This document shows positions 16,459-25,414 of a stretch of DNA of 64,000 nucleotides, piece after piece. The notes under the pieces were generated by a model. The model made no database searches, was not told the origin of the DNA, and was given only the letters and a program-made list of their open reading frames with translations. The position numbers and the translations under genes are program-made. Each line of letters opens with the position of its first letter. Position 1 is the stretch's first letter. The stretch is from Pseudooceanicola sp. (GTDB taxonomy: Bacteria; Pseudomonadota; Alphaproteobacteria; Rhodobacterales; Rhodobacteraceae): positions 1-64,000 of the forward strand of contig NZ_JARGNH010000015.1 of assembly GCF_029213205.1 (NCBI RefSeq), written 5' to 3'.

Positions 16459-18218
16459 GGCTTGGCTCCGCCCTCCGAGGCGCGCTTGATCGCTTCGTGA
16501 TTGGCGACGGCGTTTTGCAGCACCTCGTTCTTTTCGCCAAAGGCGGTGCCGCCGCCATTTTCCAGGATCAGCAGCAGGTCGCATTCCTGCACCGCCGCCG
16601 GGCGATGCGCGACGATCACCACCGCGCCGCCTGCCGCCTTGTGCGCCCGCACCGCCCGGTTCAGCGCAACGCTGCCGCGATGATCCAGATTGGAATTGGG
16701 TTCATCCAGAACCAGCAGCACCGGGTCACCGAACAGCGCCCGGGCCAGCCCGATCCGCTGCGCCTGCCCGCCGGAAAAATGTCCGGCCCCGGCGCTGACC
16801 CTGGTGTCATAGCCCTGTGGCAGGCTCAGGATCATCTCATGCGCATCGGCCCGCTTGGCGGCCTCGATCACCTTGTCAGGATTGGCGTCGATGCCCAGGC
16901 GGGCGATGTTTTCAGCGACGGTGCCGTCAAACAGGCTGACCCGCTGCGGCAGATAGCCGACCAGGAGCCCATGCGCATCGCCGTCATAGAGGTTGAGCGG
17001 CGCACCACCCAGCAGGATGGTGCCGTCAAGCACCGGCCAGGTTCCGGTCAGGGCCCGCGCCAAGGTGGATTTGCCCGCCCCCGACGGGCCGATCACCCCC
17101 AGCGCCTGCCCCGGTTCCAGCTGGAAACTCACCTTGTTGAGTGTCACTTGGCCGCTTTCCGGCGGCCCGATGCAGGCCTGTTCCGCGACCAGCCGCGCCT
17201 CGGGACGGGGCAATGCGGTATGCGCCGCCTCTGGTGGTGATTCCGCCAGCAGCCGGGTCAGGTTGCGCCAAGCCTCGACCGCACGCAGGATCACCGGCCA
17301 TTGGCCGATGGTCAGTTCCACCGGCGCCAGCGCCCGGCCCAGCATCAGTGTTCCGGCGATCATCGCCCCCGGCGAGAGTTCATTCTGCAACACCAGATAG
17401 GCGGCACCGCCCAGCATCGCCGATTGCAGGAATTGCCGCAGACTCTTGGCGCAGGCGGTGAATGCGGTGCTGAGATCGTTGGCGAGCAATTTGCGGCGCT
17501 GCGCCTCGGTCCTTGCCGCGGTCCAGCGGTTGAAGGCGGCCTGCCGCATGCCCAGGGCGGTCAGCGATTCGGCCCCTTCGCGCATGTTGCTGGCCATCAG
17601 ATCGGCCCGGGCCGAGGCCAGTTGCGCCTGCGCCTGAGGTTCCCGGGTCAGGGTCTGGTTCAACGCCGTCACCAGCACCACCAGACCGCCGCCGACAAAG
17701 GCCAATACCCCCAACCAGGGATGGAACAGGGTGATCCCGGCCAGAAAGATCGGCGTCCAGATCAAATCGAACAGGGCGATCAGCGACGGCGAGGCGAACA
17801 TCCGCTGCAGCGCCTCGACATCGCGCAGCCCGCTGGCAGCCAGGGTATCGGACCGGACCGCGGCGCGGCGCAACACCGCATCAAAGGCGCGCCCGTCCAG
17901 ACGGGATTGCATCCGCGCCCCGATCCGGGTCAGCACCCGCGCCCGCGCCGCGTCGAGCATCCAAAGGATGAACAGCAGGAACATCACCAGGGTGGTCAGC
18001 ACGATCAGCGTCGGCACCGAGCGCGAGGCCAGCACCCGGTCATAGACCTGAAGCATGTAAAGCGGCCCGGTCAGCATCAGCAGGTTGGCCACCATGCTGA
18101 ACCCGAATACCGCCCAGAGCAGCGGCAGATTCTCATGGCGGGCGGCACGCAGTTCCGCCCGGGCGCCCAACTCAAAAACGCTGAATTCATCGGATCGCGT
18201 CGCATGGAAAGGTTGCAT
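16455..18218 (-). CDS. Type I secretion system permease/ATPase, PrtD/HasD family
   Basis: Inner-membrane ABC exporter of 587 residues. Membrane helices near residues 35-55, 70-90, 150-175 and 255-300 form the exporter domain. The nucleotide-binding domain carries Walker A GPSGAGKST, signature FSGGQAQRIGLARALFG and Walker B VLLVLDEPNSNLD with switch His in VIVAHRP. There is no N-terminal C39 peptidase, so substrates would carry an uncleaved C-terminal signal, as in RTX proteins. ATG 18218 is chosen; ATG 18260 is an in-frame alternative that adds 14 residues. It is coupled to the HlyD-type gene by a 4-bp overlap and divergent from mlaA. The cargo is not encoded nearby. Confidence 0.92.
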   Translation of the reverse strand: MQPFHATRSDEFSVFELGARAELRAARHENLPLLWAVFGFSMVANLLMLTGPLYMLQVYDRVLASRSVPTLIVLTTLVMFLLFILWMLDAARARVLTRIGARMQSRLDGRAFDAVLRRAAVRSDTLAASGLRDVEALQRMFASPSLIALFDLIWTPIFLAGITLFHPWLGVLAFVGGGLVVLVTALNQTLTREPQAQAQLASARADLMASNMREGAESLTALGMRQAAFNRWTAARTEAQRRKLLANDLSTAFTACAKSLRQFLQSAMLGGAAYLVLQNELSPGAMIAGTLMLGRALAPVELTIGQWPVILRAVEAWRNLTRLLAESPPEAAHTALPRPEARLVAEQACIGPPESGQVTLNKVSFQLEPGQALGVIGPSGAGKSTLARALTGTWPVLDGTILLGGAPLNLYDGDAHGLLVGYLPQRVSLFDGTVAENIARLGIDANPDKVIEAAKRADAHEMILSLPQGYDTRVSAGAGHFSGGQAQRIGLARALFGDPVLLVLDEPNSNLDHRGSVALNRAVRAHKAAGGAVVIVAHRPAAVQECDLLLILENGGGTAFGEKNEVLQNAVANHEAIKRASEGGAKP

Positions 18219-18350
18219 CAGTGAGTTTCCGCCGTTTACCGGTTGTGCTACGCTTTTCATGCGACAAACTGGCAAATCATTGGTTTATGCATTGCTTTAA
18301 AGTCACAGCGACACCAAATCGTGTTTAGCCATTCGGGCTTTTGCGCCAGT

Positions 18351-19193
18351 ATGCAGCCAATGGCGGCAAACGGATCGAACCAGGATTCCAGTGTGGGCAG
18401 AGACGTGGCAAAATCGAACGACAGCAGAACCCGCGGCTTGCGGCGCGGATTGGCGATTGTCGTTCTTCCACTGCTGCTTTCGGCCTGTTCGGGCAGTTTG
18501 AACGGTGCGGACGGGATTCATGACCCCTATGAGGCCACCAACCGCGTGATCCATGAAAACAACAAACGCATCGACCGCGCGGTGATCCGACCGCTGGCGC
18601 TGGCCTATGTCGAAGGGACTCCGCCGGGCCTGCAGGAATCAATCCGGAATTTTCGCATAAACTTTTCCACACCGGGCATGGTGGTGAATGATCTGCTGCA
18701 GCTGAACGGCGAAGACGCGCTGGTCAACACACTGCGCTTTGCGTTGAACACCGTGGTCGGGCTCGGCGGCCTGGTCGATGTCGCCGGGCTCCATGGCCTG
18801 CCAGCGCGCGAGACGGATTTTGGCGAAACCCTGCATTTCTGGCGGGTGACCGAAGGCGCTTACCTGGAATTGCCGCTGCGTGGCCCGACCACCGAGCGCG
18901 ACGCGGTCGGCGGTCTTGTCGATTTCTTCCTCAACCCGATGCGCTATCTGCTGCCGGTGCCGGAACGCTATGCGGGCAGCGTCGCGCGGGTGTTTGACCT
19001 GGCCGGAAGCCGGGGCCGTTTCGCCGAAACCGTGGACAGCGTGCTATACGACAGTGCCGACAGCTATATTCAGTATCGCAACACCTACCTGCAGCGGCGG
19101 CGCTATGAGCTGGGCGGTGATGAGACCATTGGCGACCCTTACTTGGACCCCTACGGAACAGGTGACCCCTATGTTGATCCCTACACCGAATAA
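18351..19193 (+). CDS. mlaA: MlaA/VacJ family outer-membrane lipoprotein
   Basis: Outer-membrane component of the Mla system that removes misplaced phospholipids from the outer leaflet. A signal peptide (LRRGLAIVVLPLLLSAC) ends in a lipobox SAC near residue 45. The conserved MlaA core follows: DPYEATNRVIHENNKRIDRAVIRPLALAY, FRINFSTPGMVVNDLLQ, VGLGGLVDVAGLHGLPARETDFGETL. The N-terminal 28 residues before the signal are unusually long. ATG 18351 and 18360 are possible, and a GTG at 18402 would give a standard short n-region. The C-terminus carries a small tandem repeat (GDPYLDPYGTGDPYVDPY). The last 23 bases overlap the mlaC start in another frame. Confidence 0.92.
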   Translation: MQPMAANGSNQDSSVGRDVAKSNDSRTRGLRRGLAIVVLPLLLSACSGSLNGADGIHDPYEATNRVIHENNKRIDRAVIRPLALAYVEGTPPGLQESIRNFRINFSTPGMVVNDLLQLNGEDALVNTLRFALNTVVGLGGLVDVAGLHGLPARETDFGETLHFWRVTEGAYLELPLRGPTTERDAVGGLVDFFLNPMRYLLPVPERYAGSVARVFDLAGSRGRFAETVDSVLYDSADSYIQYRNTYLQRRRYELGGDETIGDPYLDPYGTGDPYVDPYTE

Positions 19194-19800
19194 TCCCCAC
19201 ACCAGCCTGACCCGGCGCAGCTTGTTGTCTGGAACGGCGGCGCTGGCGCTGGTTGCGCTGTTGCCACGCGACGCCTTGGCCTTGACCGATGCAACCGCAC
19301 GGACCTTGGTCGACAAGCTCGTCGCCGAAATCAACCGGGTCATCGATTCCGGTAAATCGGAATCTGCGATGATCCGGGATTTCACCGGCATTTTCGACCG
19401 CTATGCGGATGTACCGATCATCGCCCGCTCCTGCCTCGGGGCAGACGTGCGGAATTATTCTTCGGCCCAGATCGCCGCCTACACCGCAGTATTTCGCGGC
19501 TACGTCGGGCGCAAATACGGCAAGCGGTTCCGTGAATTCATCGGTGGCAAGGTGATTGTGATCGGGGTGCGGCCAGTGAAGACCTGGCACGAGGTTTCGG
19601 CCCAGGCGATCCTGACCGCCCGCGCGCCGTTTGAGGTGCGGTTCCTGGTCTCGGACAAATCGGGCAAGCCGCTGTTCTTTGACCTGTTCATCGAAGGCGT
19701 GTCGATGCGGCTGACCGAACGCACCGAAATCGGCTCGATGCTGGACCGGGCGCGTGGCGACATTGCCAAGATGACCGAGGCGCTGAAATCCGCAGGCTGA
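19171..19800 (+). CDS. mlaC: MlaC/Ttg2D family phospholipid-binding protein
   Basis: Periplasmic shuttle that carries phospholipid between MlaA and the inner-membrane MlaFEDB complex. The N-terminus has TRRSLLSGTAALALVALLPRDALA, a twin-arginine-like signal sequence. The tolerance-protein core reads IFDRYADVPIIARSCLGADVRNYSSAQIAAYTAVFRGYVGRKYGKRF, typical of MlaC, and the domain ends at about 209 residues. ATG 19171 lies inside the 3' end of mlaA (23-bp overlap, different frame) and there is no other suitable start, so translation is probably coupled. mlaFEDB is not in the window. Convergent with the penicillin-binding protein gene. Confidence 0.9.
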   Translation: MLIPTPNNPHTSLTRRSLLSGTAALALVALLPRDALALTDATARTLVDKLVAEINRVIDSGKSESAMIRDFTGIFDRYADVPIIARSCLGADVRNYSSAQIAAYTAVFRGYVGRKYGKRFREFIGGKVIVIGVRPVKTWHEVSAQAILTARAPFEVRFLVSDKSGKPLFFDLFIEGVSMRLTERTEIGSMLDRARGDIAKMTEALKSAG

Positions 19801-19833
19801 TCGGGCGTCGGTCATTGCTGCCGGTCGTCGGCG

Positions 19834-22044
19834 CTAATTGACCCCGAGGAGATCCTTCAACAGCCGCTCGATCGGGTTTTCCCTGGCCTTTTCCCTGGGC
19901 TCAGAGCCATCGCCATCCAGCGGTTCACCCGGCACCTCGGGCACCAGCATCGGCAGCGGGCGATGTTCACGTCCCTCATGCACCCGCACCATGGCCTCGC
20001 GCCAGATTTCGGCCGGAAGGCCGGATCCGGTAACCCCGGTCAGCGGCGTGTTGTCGTCATAGCCCATCCAGACCCCGGCGACGTAATCCGCCGAAAAGCC
20101 GACGAACCAGGCGTCGCGGGCGGCCTGGGTGGTGCCGGTCTTGCCCGCCACCTCAAGCCCGTCGATATTGGCGCGCGAGCCGGTGCCGGACAGCACCACC
20201 TGGCGCATCATCCAAATCAGCTCACGCGCGGCGGATTCGCGGATCACCCGCTCGCCGATGCCACTTTCGTTTTCCATCAGCGGTTCGGTTTCGCCCTGCA
20301 GCGTCAGGCTGGTCAGCCCGTAGGGGGTGACCGAAGACCCGCCATTCAGGATGCCGGCATAGGCGCCGACCATTTCGATCAGGGTGCTTTCCGACACCCC
20401 CAGTGCCAGCGCCGGACCATCGGCCAGGTCGCTGCGAATACCGAAGTCGCTGGCGATCTGGCGGACATTGTCCAGCCCGACCGTCGTGGCCACCCGCACC
20501 GCCGGGATGTTCAGCGAATATTTCAGCGCATCGGCCAGGGTGACGGTGCCGCGAAATTTGTGATCATAGTTTTCCGGGCTCCACGGCCCCGATCCCGGCA
20601 CATTGATGGTCAGCGGCTCATCCTGAACCGTGGTAAAAGGGCTGTGGCCCAGGTCCAGCGCGGCGGCATAGACAAAGGGTTTGAACGAAGATCCGGTTTG
20701 CCGCAGCGCCTGGGTGGCGCGGTTGAAGGCGCCTGACACCTTGGTGCGGCGGCCACCGACCATGGCGCGCACCGCGCCGTCGGCGCTCATCACCACGATC
20801 GCCGCCTGCGCCTTGGAGCCTTCTTTCACCTTGTCCGAAAAGATCGTTTTCATTGCCGCCTCGGCAGCGGCCTGAATGCGCTGATCCAGGGTGGTGACGA
20901 TGGTCACGTCCTCGGTGGTCTTGCGGGTCAGGAATTCCGGGCCCGAGGCCATCACCCAATCGGCGAAATAGCCGCCCGCCTTGGCCTCGGCCGCTTCGGA
21001 CAATTGCGCGGGATTGGCCAGCGCCTCGGCGGCGGCACTGTCAGAGAGATAGCCCTGCTCGCGCATCAGCCCGATGATCACCCCGGCGCGGTTCTGCGAC
21101 CGGGTCAGGTCATTGGTCGGCGCATAGCGGGTCGGGGCCACCAGCAGCCCGGCCAGCATCGCCGATTCCGCCGGGGTGACCGAGGCGGCGGATTTACCGA
21201 AATAGCGCTGGCTGGCGGCCTCAAAGCCGCGCGCCCCGGCGCCGAGGAAGGCCCGGTTCATGTAGATCGTCAGGATCTCGGCCTTGGTGTATTTCATCTC
21301 GAGACCGACCGAAAACACCGCCTCTTTGGCCTTGCGCCACAGGGTGGTACGGCGGCAGTCCGCCTCGTATTCGGTTTCGTTTTTCCAGATCTTGGGATCA
21401 AACGGCGTGCCCAGGCACAGCAGCTTGGCGGTCTGCTGGGTGATGGTCGACCCGCCATGGCCCTGCAGCGGCCCGCGCCCTTCGCGCAGATTGATGCTGA
21501 TGGCGCTGGCAATGCCGCGCGGCGACACGCCGAAATGTTTGTAGAACCGCTTGTCCTCGGTGGCGACAATGGCGTTGCGAAGATGTGGCGATACATTTTC
21601 CGCCGTCACCACACCGCCGAACTGATCGCCGCGCCAGGCAAAGACCTGACCCTCGGCATCCAGCATCGTCACTGATCCACGGGCGCGGCCATCCAGCAGA
21701 TCGCTGACCGGCGGCAGGCCTATGGCGATAAAACCGGAAACGCCAAAGATGATCAGCGCGGTGATGGCGCCCAGCCGCCAGGACAGGCCCCAGACAATCC
21801 GCCAGACCCAGCGCAGCACCGCCAGCAGCGCTGCGACGATCGGATTGCGCTTGGCCTTGGCGGGCGCGCGTTTGCGCGGCGTAGCGCGTTTGGCGGGGGG
21901 CTTGCCGCGGCCACCACCGTTGCCGCCCTTGCCGCCGCCGGTTCCACCACCCGTGCGGGAAGGGCCGACGCGGCTGGACGCTGCGGATTTCTGCGGATAC
22001 CGCCGGTCCGCGACCAGCGGCTTGCGCTTTTTAGACTCACTCAT
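19834..22044 (-). CDS. Class A penicillin-binding protein (PBP1A/1C-type), bifunctional
   Basis: Inner-membrane enzyme that polymerises lipid II and cross-links peptide stems. A 65-residue cytoplasmic tail is very rich in Gly, Lys and Arg (for example TGGGTGGGKGGNGGGRGK), followed by a membrane helix near residues 91-110. The GT51 domain shows EDKRFYKHFG (catalytic Glu 163) and GGSTITQQTAK. The transpeptidase domain has SxxK in TGSSFKPF near residue 450, SLN as the SxN motif, and KTGTT near residue 635. At 736 residues it lacks the large inserts of Escherichia coli PBP1A. ATG 22044 gives this start; the frame extends to 22080 without support. It is divergent from glnK across about 250 bp. Confidence 0.94.
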   Translation of the reverse strand: MSESKKRKPLVADRRYPQKSAASSRVGPSRTGGGTGGGKGGNGGGRGKPPAKRATPRKRAPAKAKRNPIVAALLAVLRWVWRIVWGLSWRLGAITALIIFGVSGFIAIGLPPVSDLLDGRARGSVTMLDAEGQVFAWRGDQFGGVVTAENVSPHLRNAIVATEDKRFYKHFGVSPRGIASAISINLREGRGPLQGHGGSTITQQTAKLLCLGTPFDPKIWKNETEYEADCRRTTLWRKAKEAVFSVGLEMKYTKAEILTIYMNRAFLGAGARGFEAASQRYFGKSAASVTPAESAMLAGLLVAPTRYAPTNDLTRSQNRAGVIIGLMREQGYLSDSAAAEALANPAQLSEAAEAKAGGYFADWVMASGPEFLTRKTTEDVTIVTTLDQRIQAAAEAAMKTIFSDKVKEGSKAQAAIVVMSADGAVRAMVGGRRTKVSGAFNRATQALRQTGSSFKPFVYAAALDLGHSPFTTVQDEPLTINVPGSGPWSPENYDHKFRGTVTLADALKYSLNIPAVRVATTVGLDNVRQIASDFGIRSDLADGPALALGVSESTLIEMVGAYAGILNGGSSVTPYGLTSLTLQGETEPLMENESGIGERVIRESAARELIWMMRQVVLSGTGSRANIDGLEVAGKTGTTQAARDAWFVGFSADYVAGVWMGYDDNTPLTGVTGSGLPAEIWREAMVRVHEGREHRPLPMLVPEVPGEPLDGDGSEPREKARENPIERLLKDLLGVN

Positions 22045-22133
22045 GCTGCCCTGCCCGGCGCCTTTTGTTTGTGGGCACAATACAGGCTGCGCGGGCCGAT
22101 GTTGAGGATTGAATAGAGGTCAGGGCGTTTTTC

Positions 22134-22185
22134 ATTTGCCTATTTTTTGGGCTAAAGCAAGTAGCTGATTAACAATTAGGCAAAT
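22134..22185. promoter_or_regulatory. Inverted repeat in the PBP/glnK divergent control region
   Basis: ATTTGCCTA at 22134-22142 and TAGGCAAAT at 22177-22185 form a perfect 9-bp inverted repeat separated by 34 bp. It sits in the AT-richest stretch of the 253-bp region between the PBP gene and glnK. The 34-bp gap places the arms about four helical turns apart, compatible with a looping or two-dimer operator. The target and the binding protein are unknown; nitrogen control (NtrC) of glnK is known in related bacteria, but this sequence is not a textbook NtrC box. Confidence 0.45.
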
Positions 22186-22297
22186 ATTCTCGTTTCGCCC
22201 GAAGATTCCGCCGTGAAACCTTTCTTGCACCCGGGCGCGGCGGCTTAGTGACCCCTGCGACCGGCGGGAGTGGCCCGCGTCCAGGAAGGGGATCACA

Positions 22298-22636
22298 GTG
22301 AAACTCATCATCGCAACGATAAAACCGTTCAAGCTTGAGGAGGTCCGCGAAGCGCTGACCGAAATCGGCGTACGCGGTATGATGGTTACGGAAATCAAGG
22401 GCTTCGGCTCACAATCCGGGCATACGGAAATCTATCGCGGCGCCGAATACGCCGTGAATTTCGTGCCCAAGATCAAGCTTGAAATCGCGGTCAGTTCGGC
22501 GATGGCCGACCAGGTGGTCGATACGATTACCGCAACCGCAAAAACCGGCAAGATTGGCGACGGCAAAATCTTCGTTCTCGATATCTCGCAAGCAGTTCGT
22601 GTGCGGACCGGCGAGACGAACGAAGACGCTCTCTGA
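22298..22636 (+). CDS. glnK: P-II nitrogen regulatory protein (GlnK/GlnB)
   Basis: Trimeric signal protein of 112 residues that senses ATP/ADP and 2-oxoglutarate and regulates AmtB and nitrogen metabolism. The T-loop reads GFGSQSGHTEIYRGAEY with the uridylylation target Tyr51 present. The C-terminal block GKIGDGKIFVLDISQAVRVRTGE is the PII signature that binds nucleotide. GTG 22298 is the start, after GGAAGGGG. It lies 21 bp upstream of amtB, the conserved glnK-amtB operon, so the product most likely plugs the AmtB channel when nitrogen is plentiful. Expression is probably nitrogen-controlled, although no canonical sigma-54 promoter was found. Confidence 0.96.
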   Translation: MKLIIATIKPFKLEEVREALTEIGVRGMMVTEIKGFGSQSGHTEIYRGAEYAVNFVPKIKLEIAVSSAMADQVVDTITATAKTGKIGDGKIFVLDISQAVRVRTGETNEDAL

Positions 22637-22657
22637 GCGCAGAACAGGGGAAAGGAA

Positions 22658-24004
22658 ATGCAAATGAAATCCGTAACGAAACTGGGCCTCGCCGCGACAT
22701 TGATCGCGCTGCCCAGCCTGGGGTTGGCGCAGGACGCCGATATGACCCCGCCGACTGGCGAAGTCGGCTATATTTTCAACACGTTCATGTTCCTGGTCAC
22801 CGGCTTTCTGGTGATGTGGATGGGCGCTGGCTTCTCGATGCTCGAGGCCGGGCTGGTGCGCCAGAAGAACGTCACCATGCAGCTGATGAAGAACGTCTCG
22901 CTCTTCGCGATTGCCTCGATCATGTATTACGTCATCGGCTACAATCTGATGTATCCGGGCGATGGCTGGTCGATTGACGGCATCCTCGGGGCGTTTTCAA
23001 CCGCATCGGTGGAACCTGTCGGGCTGGCCGACACGGAAACCGACCTGACCTATGCCTCGGTCGGCTCGGACTTCTTCTTTCAGCTGATGTTCTGTGCGAC
23101 CACCGCGTCGATCGTTTCCGGCACCCTGGCCGAGCGGATCAAGCTGTGGCCGTTCCTGATCTTCACCGTCGCGCTGACCGCGGTGATCTACCCGATCCAG
23201 GCCTCCTGGAAATGGGGCGGCGGCTTCCTGGCGCCGGGCACCGAAGGCGTGACCGACTTCCTCGATTTCGCAGGCTCGACCGTGGTGCATTCGGTTGGTG
23301 GCTGGGCGGCTCTGACCGGGGCGCTTATCCTGGGACCGCGGATCGGCAAATACAGCAAAGAAGGCCGCACCATCCCGATGCCGGGTTCGAACCTGACGCT
23401 GGCGACGCTGGGCACGTTCATCCTGTGGCTGGGTTGGTTCGGCTTCAACGGTGGGTCGCAGCTCTATATGGACACCGCTGGCAATGTGGCTGACATCAGC
23501 CGGATCTTTGCCAATACCAATACGGCGGCTGCCGGTGGCGCGATTGCCGCGCTGTTGCTGACCCAGGCGCTGTACAAGAAGCCTGACCTGACCATGGTGC
23601 TGAACGGCGCGCTGGCCGGTCTGGTGTCGATCACCGCCGAACCGCTGACCCCGTCACTGGGCGCGGCCACGCTGATCGGTGCCTTTGGTGGTATCCTGGT
23701 GGTTCTGGCGGTTCCGCTGCTGGACAAGCTGAAGATCGACGATGTCGTCGGGGCGATCCCGGTGCACCTGGTCTGTGGCATCTGGGGCACGATCGCGGTG
23801 GTTCTGACCAACCCCGACGCGTCGCTGGGCAAGCAGCTCTATTCGATCGTGGTTGTCGGCATCTTTGTGGTCGTCTCCTCCGGGATCGTCTGGTTCATCC
23901 TCAAGGCGACGATGGGCCTCAGGGTCAGCGAAGAGGACGAGATCATGGGCCTCGACATGGCCGAGCTGGGGATGGAAGCCTATCCCGAATTTTCCAAGGG
24001 CTGA
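22658..24004 (+). CDS. amtB: Ammonium transporter AmtB
   Basis: Inner-membrane trimeric ammonium channel of 448 residues. A cleavable signal peptide (LGLAATLIALPSLGLAQ) precedes eleven membrane helices. The pore twin histidines are present: His211 in GSTVVHSVGGW and a second near residue 369 in IPVHLVCGIWGT. Other family landmarks are FMFLVTGFLVMWMGAGFSMLEAG and the C-terminal cytoplasmic tail GLRVSEEDEIMGLDMAELGMEAYPEF that contacts GlnK. The gene is the second of the glnK-amtB operon and is followed by a strong terminator 28 bp downstream. The assignment is firm. Confidence 0.96.
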   Translation: MQMKSVTKLGLAATLIALPSLGLAQDADMTPPTGEVGYIFNTFMFLVTGFLVMWMGAGFSMLEAGLVRQKNVTMQLMKNVSLFAIASIMYYVIGYNLMYPGDGWSIDGILGAFSTASVEPVGLADTETDLTYASVGSDFFFQLMFCATTASIVSGTLAERIKLWPFLIFTVALTAVIYPIQASWKWGGGFLAPGTEGVTDFLDFAGSTVVHSVGGWAALTGALILGPRIGKYSKEGRTIPMPGSNLTLATLGTFILWLGWFGFNGGSQLYMDTAGNVADISRIFANTNTAAAGGAIAALLLTQALYKKPDLTMVLNGALAGLVSITAEPLTPSLGAATLIGAFGGILVVLAVPLLDKLKIDDVVGAIPVHLVCGIWGTIAVVLTNPDASLGKQLYSIVVVGIFVVVSSGIVWFILKATMGLRVSEEDEIMGLDMAELGMEAYPEFSKG

Positions 24005-24032
24005 TATCCTTCCAATCCGTCTCTTGTGACCG

Positions 24033-24060
24033 GCCCGGGCGTTCGCGCCCGGGCTTTTTT
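24033..24060 (+). terminator. Rho-independent terminator of glnK-amtB
   Basis: Perfect 9-bp stem GCCCGGGCG/CGCCCGGGC (24033-24041, 24046-24054) with a stable TTCG tetraloop and a run of six T (24055-24060). It starts 28 bp after the amtB stop and is the clearest intrinsic terminator in the window. Confidence 0.93.
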
Positions 24061-24196
24061 GTGCCACCGTGCCAAGGGGTGAAGAGTTTTCGCGAAAAGA
24101 ATTGGCACAAGGCGGGTGTCAGGCCAGGTTCGCAACCGTCGCGATTGCGGTGCGGCGCGGCGCGGCGTAGCCTTTGACAAAAGACGAGGGACTGCC

Positions 24197-25414
24197 ATGT
24201 ATGATCTTGCCGCCATCGGGGCCTGGCTGGAATTCGCGCTGCGCTGGGTGCATGTGATCACCGCCATCGCCTGGATCGGGTCGTCGTTCTATTTTATCGC
24301 GCTCGACCTCGGGCTGCACCGGGACCGCAACCTGGCCTCGGGCGCAGATGGTGAGGAATGGCAGGTGCATGGCGGCGGCTTTTACCATGTGCAGAAATAC
24401 CTGGTCGCCCCGGCGGCGATGCCGGACGATCTGATCTGGTTCAAATGGGAAAGCTATTCGACCTGGCTTTCGGGCTTTGCCATGCTGATCCTGGTCTATT
24501 ACCTCGGTGCCGAATTCTATCTGGTCGATCCGGCGGTGATGGATCTGGCAGCCTGGCAGGCGATCCTGATCTCGCTCGGCTCACTCGGCTTTGGCTGGCT
24601 GGCCTATGACCGGATCTGCAAATCGAAATTCGGCGACAACAACACCCGGTTGATGCTGGCGCTTTATCTGATCCTGGTCGGGCTCGCCTATTTCTACACC
24701 CATGTCTTCACCGGTCGCGCTGCGATGCTGCATCTGGGCGCCTTCACCGCCACGATCATGAGCGCCAATGTCTTCTTCATCATCATGCCGAACCAGCGGA
24801 TCGTGGTGGCCGATCTCAAGGCCGGGCGCGTGCCGGATGCCAAATACGGCAAGATCGCCAAGCAGCGCAGCACCCATAACAACTACCTGACCCTGCCGGT
24901 CATCTTCATGATGCTGAGCAACCATTACCCGCTGGCGTTTTCCACCGAATGGACCTGGCTGATCGCCAGTCTGGTGTTCCTGATGGGGGTGACGATCCGG
25001 CATTATTTCAACTCGGTCCATGCCCGCAAGGGCAACCCGACCTGGACCTGGGCGGTGACGGCGGTGCTGTTCATTGTGGTGATGTGGCTCTCGACCGCGC
25101 CGATGTTCCGGGACGAGCCGGAAGAGGCACAGGGCGCCGCGCTGCGCTTTGCCGAGGCGGAGGGGTTTGAGGCGGTGCATGACATCGTGCTGGGCCGCTG
25201 TTCGATGTGCCATGCCGCCGAACCGGCCTGGGAGGGGCTGCTCTGGCCGCCCAAGGGCGTGCGGCTGGAAACCGAAGCGCAGATCGCGCGGGCGGCGCGG
25301 GCAATCTATTTGCAAGCCGGGCTGGGCCATGCGATGCCGCCCGCCAATCTGAGCTTTATCGAGCCGGAGGAGCGGGCGAAGATCGTGGCCTGGTATCAGG
25401 CGGCGGTGAAGTGA
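24197..25414 (+). CDS. puuD: Urate hydroxylase PuuD (urate oxidase with cytochrome c domain)
   Basis: Membrane urate oxidase of 405 residues that starts purine-ring breakdown by converting urate to 5-hydroxyisourate. Eight or more membrane helices occupy residues 1-310 (for example LEFALRWVHVITAIAWIGSSFYFIALDLGL). A C-terminal periplasmic cytochrome c domain has the haem motif CSMCH near residue 336 and an axial Met in GHAMPPANL. This fusion is the hallmark of PuuD, which passes electrons to the respiratory chain rather than forming peroxide. ATG 24197 follows GACGAGGG. No other purine catabolic gene is in the window, so partner enzymes (hydroxyisourate hydrolase, decarboxylase) lie elsewhere. 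Confidence 0.93.
   Translation: MYDLAAIGAWLEFALRWVHVITAIAWIGSSFYFIALDLGLHRDRNLASGADGEEWQVHGGGFYHVQKYLVAPAAMPDDLIWFKWESYSTWLSGFAMLILVYYLGAEFYLVDPAVMDLAAWQAILISLGSLGFGWLAYDRICKSKFGDNNTRLMLALYLILVGLAYFYTHVFTGRAAMLHLGAFTATIMSANVFFIIMPNQRIVVADLKAGRVPDAKYGKIAKQRSTHNNYLTLPVIFMMLSNHYPLAFSTEWTWLIASLVFLMGVTIRHYFNSVHARKGNPTWTWAVTAVLFIVVMWLSTAPMFRDEPEEAQGAALRFAEAEGFEAVHDIVLGRCSMCHAAEPAWEGLLWPPKGVRLETEAQIARAARAIYLQAGLGHAMPPANLSFIEPEERAKIVAWYQAAVK

Noticed and set aside
16455..18218. Bacteriocin-type exporter with leader peptidase.
   Set aside because: There is no N-terminal C39 peptidase domain.
22214..22229. Sigma-54 promoter for glnK.
   Set aside because: Spacing fits, but the invariant GG at -24 is missing (TGAAACC), so it is not reported as a promoter.
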